Source: Mariniflexile jejuense (GTDB taxonomy: Bacteria; Bacteroidota; Bacteroidia; Flavobacteriales; Flavobacteriaceae). From it: a stretch of 64,000 bases of DNA. Position numbers and translations under genes: made by a program. Below are positions 59,663 through 64,000 of this stretch, piece by piece (position 1 is the first letter of the stretch; the number at the start of each line of letters is the position of its first letter). Under the pieces are notes generated by a model. It made no database searches. It had not been told where the DNA came from and worked only from the letters and a program-made list of their open reading frames with translations. The stretch is from assembly GCF_042675665.1 (NCBI RefSeq), contig NZ_JBHTJI010000022.1, forward strand, positions 1-64,000, read 5' to 3'.

Positions 59663-60077
59663 TTAAAAAGCTTTGAATAGCCAACTCGTAACTCTGCAAA
59701 CCAAAACCAAGAATAACACCTTTTGCATTAGGCGAAATATATGATTGATGCCTAAATTCCTCTCTACCAAATGTGTTAGAAATATGTACTTCAACTACAA
59801 GAGTTTCAATACCTTTTATGGCATCTCCAATACCTATAGACGTATGTGTATAAGCACCTGCATTTAAAATAATGCCATCAAAACTAAAACCAACTTCGTG
59901 TAGTTTATCAATAATAACACCTTCAATATTCGATTGAAAATAGTCTAATTGAACTGTTGGGTATTTACTTTTTACTTCTTCAAAAAACTCTGTAAACGTT
60001 AAACTACCGTAAATTGCTGGTTCACGTTTACCCAAAAGATTTAAGTTTGGACCATTAATGATTATTAGTTTTTTCAT
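59652..60077 (-). CDS. aroQ: 3-dehydroquinate dehydratase, type II
   Basis: A 141-residue AroQ with IINGPNLNLLGKREPAIYG (catalytic Tyr and the mobile loop Arg), the conserved LNAGAYTHTSIGIGDA (His-containing) and VEVHISN segment. It forms the dodecameric dehydratase of the shikimate pathway (3-dehydroquinate to 3-dehydroshikimate). The last residues SPT and the stop codon come from the right arm of the inverted-repeat element, so the C-terminus may have been altered by it. Confidence 0.94.
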   Translation of the reverse strand: MKKLIIINGPNLNLLGKREPAIYGSLTFTEFFEEVKSKYPTVQLDYFQSNIEGVIIDKLHEVGFSFDGIILNAGAYTHTSIGIGDAIKGIETLVVEVHISNTFGREEFRHQSYISPNAKGVILGFGLQSYELAIQSFLSPT

Positions 60078-60135
60078 GCAGTAAATATATTAAAAATTAA
60101 AACTATTAGATTTAATTATTCATATTTTTACATCC

Positions 60136-61047
60136 ATGAAATGGCAAAATGCATTAAAAGATTATCGGTTATATTTAAAAATAGAACGTGGTTTATCAAA
60201 AAATTCTATAGAAAATTATAGTCTTGATGTTAATAAGCTAATTGCTTATTTAGAAGTTAATAACATTAATGTTTCTCCTATTTCAATTTCAACTGAAATA
60301 ATTCAACAATTTATTTATGAAACTGCAAAAGTTGTTAATACACGCTCGCAATCGCGCTTAATTTCAGGGTTACGAAGTTTTTTTAACTATTTGGTTTTTG
60401 AAGATTATATAACTATAAATCCACTTGAACTAATTGAATCTCCAAAAATTGGAAGAAAATTACCCGATACTTTGAGCATAAATGAAATTGACAGTTTAAT
60501 TAATGCGATAGATTTATCGCAAATATATAATGGTATATATATTGGGCAGCGCAACAAAGCTATTTTAGAAACTTTATATGGATGTGGTTTACGTGTTAGT
60601 GAATTAACAAACCTAAAAATATCTGATTTGTTTTTTGATGAAGGCTTTATAAAAGTAACCGGCAAAGGCGACAAACAACGTTTTGTTCCTATTGTTGCCG
60701 ACACCCAAAAATATATTAATATTTATAAAAATGAAGTTAGAACACATATAAAAGTAAAAGCTGGTTTTGAAGATACTCTGTTTTTAAATCATACAGGAAA
60801 ACAGCTAACTAGAGCTATGGTTTTTACTATTATAAAACAACTGGCTGAAAAAATAGGACTTAAAAAAAGTATTTCTCCACATACATTTCGGCATTCATTC
60901 GCTACTCATTTATTAGAAAATAATGCCGATTTACGTTCCATACAATTAATGCTTGGGCATGAAAGCATTACTACTACCGAAATTTATGTGCACTTAGATA
61001 AGAGCCATTTAACAAAGGTTGTTGAAAAATATCATCCTAGGAAGTAA
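60136..61047 (+). CDS. xerD: Tyrosine recombinase XerD-like
   Basis: A 303-residue tyrosine recombinase: N-terminal SAM-like core-binding domain (about 1-90) and catalytic domain with Arg153 (GCGLRVSEL), Lys near 176-180, His249-x-x-Arg252 (HTFRHSF), His275 and nucleophile Tyr284 (TEIYVHL). It resolves chromosome dimers at dif with its partner. Length, motifs and housekeeping neighbours fit XerC/XerD, not a phage or integron integrase. Confidence 0.9.
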   Translation: MKWQNALKDYRLYLKIERGLSKNSIENYSLDVNKLIAYLEVNNINVSPISISTEIIQQFIYETAKVVNTRSQSRLISGLRSFFNYLVFEDYITINPLELIESPKIGRKLPDTLSINEIDSLINAIDLSQIYNGIYIGQRNKAILETLYGCGLRVSELTNLKISDLFFDEGFIKVTGKGDKQRFVPIVADTQKYINIYKNEVRTHIKVKAGFEDTLFLNHTGKQLTRAMVFTIIKQLAEKIGLKKSISPHTFRHSFATHLLENNADLRSIQLMLGHESITTTEIYVHLDKSHLTKVVEKYHPRK

Positions 61048-61069
61048 ACTTTATGCTTTATGCAAAATT

Positions 61070-61096
61070 AAAAATCCAGCATAATGCTGGATTTTT
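61070..61096. terminator. Bidirectional terminator after xerD
   Basis: Stem AAAATCCAGCA (61071-61081) / TGCTGGATTTT (61085-61095), very short loop, T-run after, between convergent xerD and rny. Confidence 0.85.
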
Positions 61097-61135
61097 AATT
61101 TATTATAACTAAGATTCCTGTTTTTGCAGAAAGTA

Positions 61136-62710
61136 TTACTTGGCAATATTAACCGCTCTTGTTTCTCTTATAACAGTTACTTTAACTTGACCAGGATACG
61201 TCATATCGGTTTGTACTTTTTGAGAAATACTGAATGATAAATCGGCTGCTTTTTGGTCGTCAACCTTTTCACTTTCCACAATAACACGTAATTCTCTACC
61301 TGCTTGAATAGCGTATGCTTTTTTAACACCATTAAAACCAAAAGCAATATCTTCTAAATCTTTTAAACGTTGAATATAACTATCTAAAACTTGACGACGT
61401 GCACCTGGACGTGCACCTGAAATAGCATCACAAACTTGTACAATTGGTGCTAACAATGATTTCATTTCTATCTCATCATGATGCGCTCCAATAGCGTTAC
61501 AAACTTCATCTTTTTCACCAAATTTCTCAGCCCATTGCATACCTAAAATAGCATGTGGTGTTTCCATATCTGTTTCAGCATCTGGCACTTTACCTATATC
61601 GTGTAATAAACCAGCACGTTTAGCTAATTTTGGATTCAATCCTAATTCTGCTGCCATAACACCACAAAGTTTAGCAACTTCGCGTGAATGTTGTAATAGG
61701 TTTTGTCCGTAAGATGAACGGTATTTCATTCTACCTACCATTTTAATAAGTTCAGGATGTAAATTATGAATTCCTAAATCTATAACGGTACGTTTACCTA
61801 CTTCAATAATTTCTTGCTCTATCTGTTTGGTTGTTTTTTCAACAACTTCTTCAATTCTTGCTGGGTGAATTCTGCCATCGGTTACTAATTTATGTAATGA
61901 TAAACGCGCTATTTCACGTCTAACAGAATCAAAACATGATAATATAATAGCTTCAGGCGTATCATCTACAATAATTTCTACACCTGTTGCAGCTTCAATA
62001 GCACGAATATTTCTACCTTCTCTACCAATAATACGTCCTTTAACATCATCAGATTCTATATTGAAAACAGACACACAGTTATCAACTGCTTCTTCGGTTC
62101 CAATACGTTGAATAGTGTTAATAATAATCTTTTTAGCGTCTTGTTCGGCAGTTAATTTAGCTTCTTCCATTGCACTTTGAATAAATGCCATGGCATCATT
62201 TTTAGCTTCACCTTTTAAAGATTCTACTAATTGATTTTTTGCATCTTCAGCAGAAAGACTAGAAATTATTTCCAATTGTTGTACTTGACTTTTATGTAGT
62301 TTATCAACTTCTTCTTGTTTCTTTTCTAAAACATCTAATCTATGAGCGTAGTCTTTCTCCTTACTTTCCAAACTTTCGTTTAGTTTTTTAGTTTTAGCTA
62401 GTTCATTTGATACTTGAGATTCTTTATCACGCGTACGTTTTTCAGCTTCGTCCATTTTTTTATCGCGGGCGAAGATTACTTTTTCGTGTTCAGATTTTAA
62501 TTCGATAAACTTTTCTTTCGCTTGAAGAATTTTATCTTTTTTTATTGATTCGCCTTCGCTATTGGCTTCTTTTAAAATTAAAGTAGCACTCTTTTTTGCT
62601 TCCTTAACAAGTTTTGATGCATTGTTTTTCTCCAATACTTTAGCAATAATAAAGCCTAAAATTAGGCCAACTAGTATGCCTACAGCTATCAATATAATTG
62701 AGTTATCCAT
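61136..62710 (-). CDS. rny: Ribonuclease Y
   Basis: A 524-residue RNase Y: N-terminal membrane helix (about 4-24), long coiled coil (about 30-190), KH RNA-binding domain (GRIIGREGRNIRAIEAATGVEIIVDD) and HD domain (LLQHSREVAKLCGVMA, LLHDIGKVPD, HHDEIEM). It starts mRNA decay at the membrane. It lies downstream of the 6S RNA and zapA in a gene order common in Bacteroidota. Confidence 0.95.
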   Translation of the reverse strand: MDNSIILIAVGILVGLILGFIIAKVLEKNNASKLVKEAKKSATLILKEANSEGESIKKDKILQAKEKFIELKSEHEKVIFARDKKMDEAEKRTRDKESQVSNELAKTKKLNESLESKEKDYAHRLDVLEKKQEEVDKLHKSQVQQLEIISSLSAEDAKNQLVESLKGEAKNDAMAFIQSAMEEAKLTAEQDAKKIIINTIQRIGTEEAVDNCVSVFNIESDDVKGRIIGREGRNIRAIEAATGVEIIVDDTPEAIILSCFDSVRREIARLSLHKLVTDGRIHPARIEEVVEKTTKQIEQEIIEVGKRTVIDLGIHNLHPELIKMVGRMKYRSSYGQNLLQHSREVAKLCGVMAAELGLNPKLAKRAGLLHDIGKVPDAETDMETPHAILGMQWAEKFGEKDEVCNAIGAHHDEIEMKSLLAPIVQVCDAISGARPGARRQVLDSYIQRLKDLEDIAFGFNGVKKAYAIQAGRELRVIVESEKVDDQKAADLSFSISQKVQTDMTYPGQVKVTVIRETRAVNIAK

Positions 62711-62741
62711 TTGTGTTTAGTTAATTAGTATATATAAAAAA

Positions 62742-62926
62742 GCCTACACCAGTTTAAAGTTTTGTATAAACTCCTTAAAAACAAGTTTAGGGTTAACAAG
62801 CTGATCAAGGATCTGCTAGGTACTGAAATAAATTCAGTAGATGCAGCATGCTTTTACAACTTAAACTCACCCTTTTTAAAGAATTAACGTTGAGTTTATC
62901 AAAAAAAATATCTAATGTAGGCAGTA
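62742..62926 (-). ncRNA. ssrS: 6S RNA, Flavobacteria type
   Basis: About 185 nt between zapA and rny, the usual place of 6S RNA. The ends pair (GCCTACA / TGTAGGC) and the middle can fold into a long rod: the central stem CTACTGAATTTATTTCAGTA (minus-strand reading) and flanking GAGTTTAAGTTGT / ACTTG blocks, with an open bulge as in 6S RNA, the regulator that mimics an open promoter and binds RNA polymerase. Ends are approximate. Confidence 0.7.
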
Positions 62927-62953
62927 ACTTTTTTAGTTTCTTTTAAAGAACGT

Positions 62954-63247
62954 TTAAGAGACTAAATGAGATTGCAATAAACTGTTTAAAGCATTTAGTT
63001 TTTCTTCTACATGCTCGCTAACACTCTCTCTATCAATAGACTTCTGTTCTACTTGAGATGCAAATTGTAATGCGCACATTGCCAATACATCTTGTTTATC
63101 TCTAACAGAATAACTTTGCTCAAATTGCTTTATCATGGCATCAATGTTTTTAGCTGCTTTACGTAAACCTTCCTCTTGACTTGCATCAATGGTTAAAGGA
63201 TATACTCGATTAGCTATAGATAGCTTTATTTTAAGCTTTTCTGACAT
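62954..63247 (-). CDS. zapA: Cell division protein ZapA
   Basis: A 97-residue ZapA: KIKLSIANRVYPLTIDASQEEGLRKAAKNIDAMIKQFEQSY followed by a C-terminal helix for dimer/tetramer formation. It crosslinks FtsZ filaments. The ATG at 63247 (MSEKLKIKLSIANRVY) is chosen as the standard start; a longer in-frame start overlapping the previous gene adds 15 residues without family support. Confidence 0.92.
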   Translation of the reverse strand: MSEKLKIKLSIANRVYPLTIDASQEEGLRKAAKNIDAMIKQFEQSYSVRDKQDVLAMCALQFASQVEQKSIDRESVSEHVEEKLNALNSLLQSHLVS

Positions 63248-63260
63248 TGATTTTAGTTGC

Positions 63261-63551
63261 TTATTCAGATAATTGAGCAATACAATGATCAATATCTCTA
63301 ATTAATGCGTTTATTTTAAGCTTAGTTTCTCTTTTATTATCGTCACTACCAAGCATTGTATTTGCCATTTTTAGAGCTTCATATTTTTCTTCCCAATTTA
63401 CAATTTGTTTTTTTTGGCTAAGAATTTCTTGCTTTGAAATTTCTAATTCTTCATTCAATTTCAAGTTTGCAAGCTTCAAAAGTTCTAATTTATGTAATAC
63501 TTTACTAATTTTGTTTTCTAACGAATCTACAATATCTTCAATATTACTCAT
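63261..63551 (-). CDS. Coiled-coil protein upstream of zapA
   Basis: A 96-residue protein that is almost entirely coiled coil (ENKISKVLHKLELLKLANLKLNEELEISKQEILSQKK, 11-55) and a C-terminal helix (INALIRDIDHCIAQLSE). It ends 14 bp before the zapA ATG and the pair is surely one operon. By position and shape it could be the ZapB-like partner of ZapA; there is no direct sequence evidence for that. Confidence 0.75.
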   Translation of the reverse strand: MSNIEDIVDSLENKISKVLHKLELLKLANLKLNEELEISKQEILSQKKQIVNWEEKYEALKMANTMLGSDDNKRETKLKINALIRDIDHCIAQLSE

Positions 63552-63735
63552 TTACAAATTTCAATACTTATCTCACAAAGTTAACATACCTGTTTATAAA
63601 TTACAATTGTTTTTCAATAAAATTTTAAAAATTTCGTTATTCCTCAAAATCAATACTATGGCTTGATTTTTGTTTTTTGTTTTATTCTTTTGCACATTCA
63701 CAACTTATTAATATTTTAGCACGAACTCCTTTTAT

Positions 63736-64000
63736 ATGCGATTAATCCTATATCTTTTTTTAGTTTCCTCAATAATTACGTATTCTCAAAATAATTATCC
63801 GCAATACTATTTTGGTTCGCCACTTGAAATTCCTTTAATACTTGCTGGAAACTTTGGTGAATTACGCTCCAATCATTTTCATTCGGGTTTAGATATTAAA
63901 ACGCAACAACGCGAAGGTTTAAATGTTATTGCTGCCGCCGATGGTTTTGTGAGTCGTATAAAATTGAGTCATTTTGGCTTTGGAAAAGCATTATATATTA
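63736..64000 (+). CDS. M23-family peptidase (partial, runs off the window)
   Basis: An 88-codon N-terminal fragment with a signal peptide (MRLILYLFLVSSIITYSQ), then NYPQYYFGSPLEIPLILAGNFGELRSNHFHSGLDIKTQQREGLNVIAAADGFV. The motif NHFHSGLDI is the first zinc-binding motif of LytM/M23 metallopeptidases, which cut peptidoglycan cross-links. The stop codon lies beyond the window. Divergent from the zapA operon across 184 bp with no other feature seen. Confidence 0.85.
   Translation, partial: MRLILYLFLVSSIITYSQNNYPQYYFGSPLEIPLILAGNFGELRSNHFHSGLDIKTQQREGLNVIAAADGFVSRIKLSHFGFGKALYI

Noticed and set aside
60136..61047. Tyrosine recombinase as the integrase for the cassette-like array
   Set aside because: It is a standard-length XerD-type protein among housekeeping genes, about 55 kb from the array, and I see no IntI-specific extra segment.

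Overview
The window looks like chromosome of a marine, alginate-degrading member of the Flavobacteriaceae (Bacteroidota). The evidence is an AT-rich sequence, two SusC/SusD pairs, type IX secretion (T9SS) C-terminal sorting domains, promoters with the Bacteroidota -7 box TAnnTTTG, and a 6S-Flavo-type RNA between zapA and rny. I cannot name the genus.

Positions 1-6257 are an accessory strip. Small gene modules are separated by GC-richer palindromic elements that resemble integron attC sites: each module opens with GTTAGnTG and closes with its reverse complement. The modules hold a TPR lipoprotein, a four-gene block with a broken NAD(P)-binding protein and a broken AraC regulator, and a small unknown protein. 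The last element is interrupted by an apparently complete IS3-family element (5028-6257).

Positions 6345-40667 are a large alginate utilization region in two paralogous halves. The left half carries an SDR (probable DEH reductase), an MFS uronate transporter, a GntR/FCD regulator, a PL7 lyase, SusD, SusC, KdgF, a PL17 oligoalginate lyase, a PL6 lyase, a Tat-exported TIM-barrel protein, and divergent T9SS-secreted proteins (one unknown, one putative jelly-roll lyase, one PL6-BACON-discoidin protein). The right half carries a second SDR, a second GntR regulator, SusD, SusC, a PL6 lipoprotein, an Nramp-fold transporter without the metal-binding motifs, a gluconokinase/6-phosphogluconate dehydrogenase fusion, and a frameshifted PL7. 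Surface lyases would cut alginate, SusCD import oligomers, periplasmic PL17/PL6 give unsaturated uronate, KdgF and the SDRs convert it to DEH and KDG. No KDG kinase or KDPG aldolase is visible here.

The region is tied together by one regulatory signature. One to three copies of a 12-bp palindrome (consensus TTGGTTAACCAA) sit at exact 13-bp spacing. At most promoters the first copy overlaps the -7 box. Both susC leaders also contain what looks like a promoter-plus-terminator unit on the opposite strand, predicting antisense small RNAs of about 90-100 nt; a decayed third copy lies upstream of the MFS gene.

Positions 40843-64000 are mostly housekeeping: tRNA-Pro and tRNA-Ser, a PgpH-like HD hydrolase, thiolase, an NlpC/P60 peptidase, a TPR protein, gyrA, clpC, a lipoprotein, a UMF1-type MFS protein, an M48 protease, msrB, a DUF1572 protein, a type II NADH dehydrogenase, lpdA, aroQ, xerD, rny, 6S RNA, zapA with a coiled-coil partner, and the start of an M23 peptidase.
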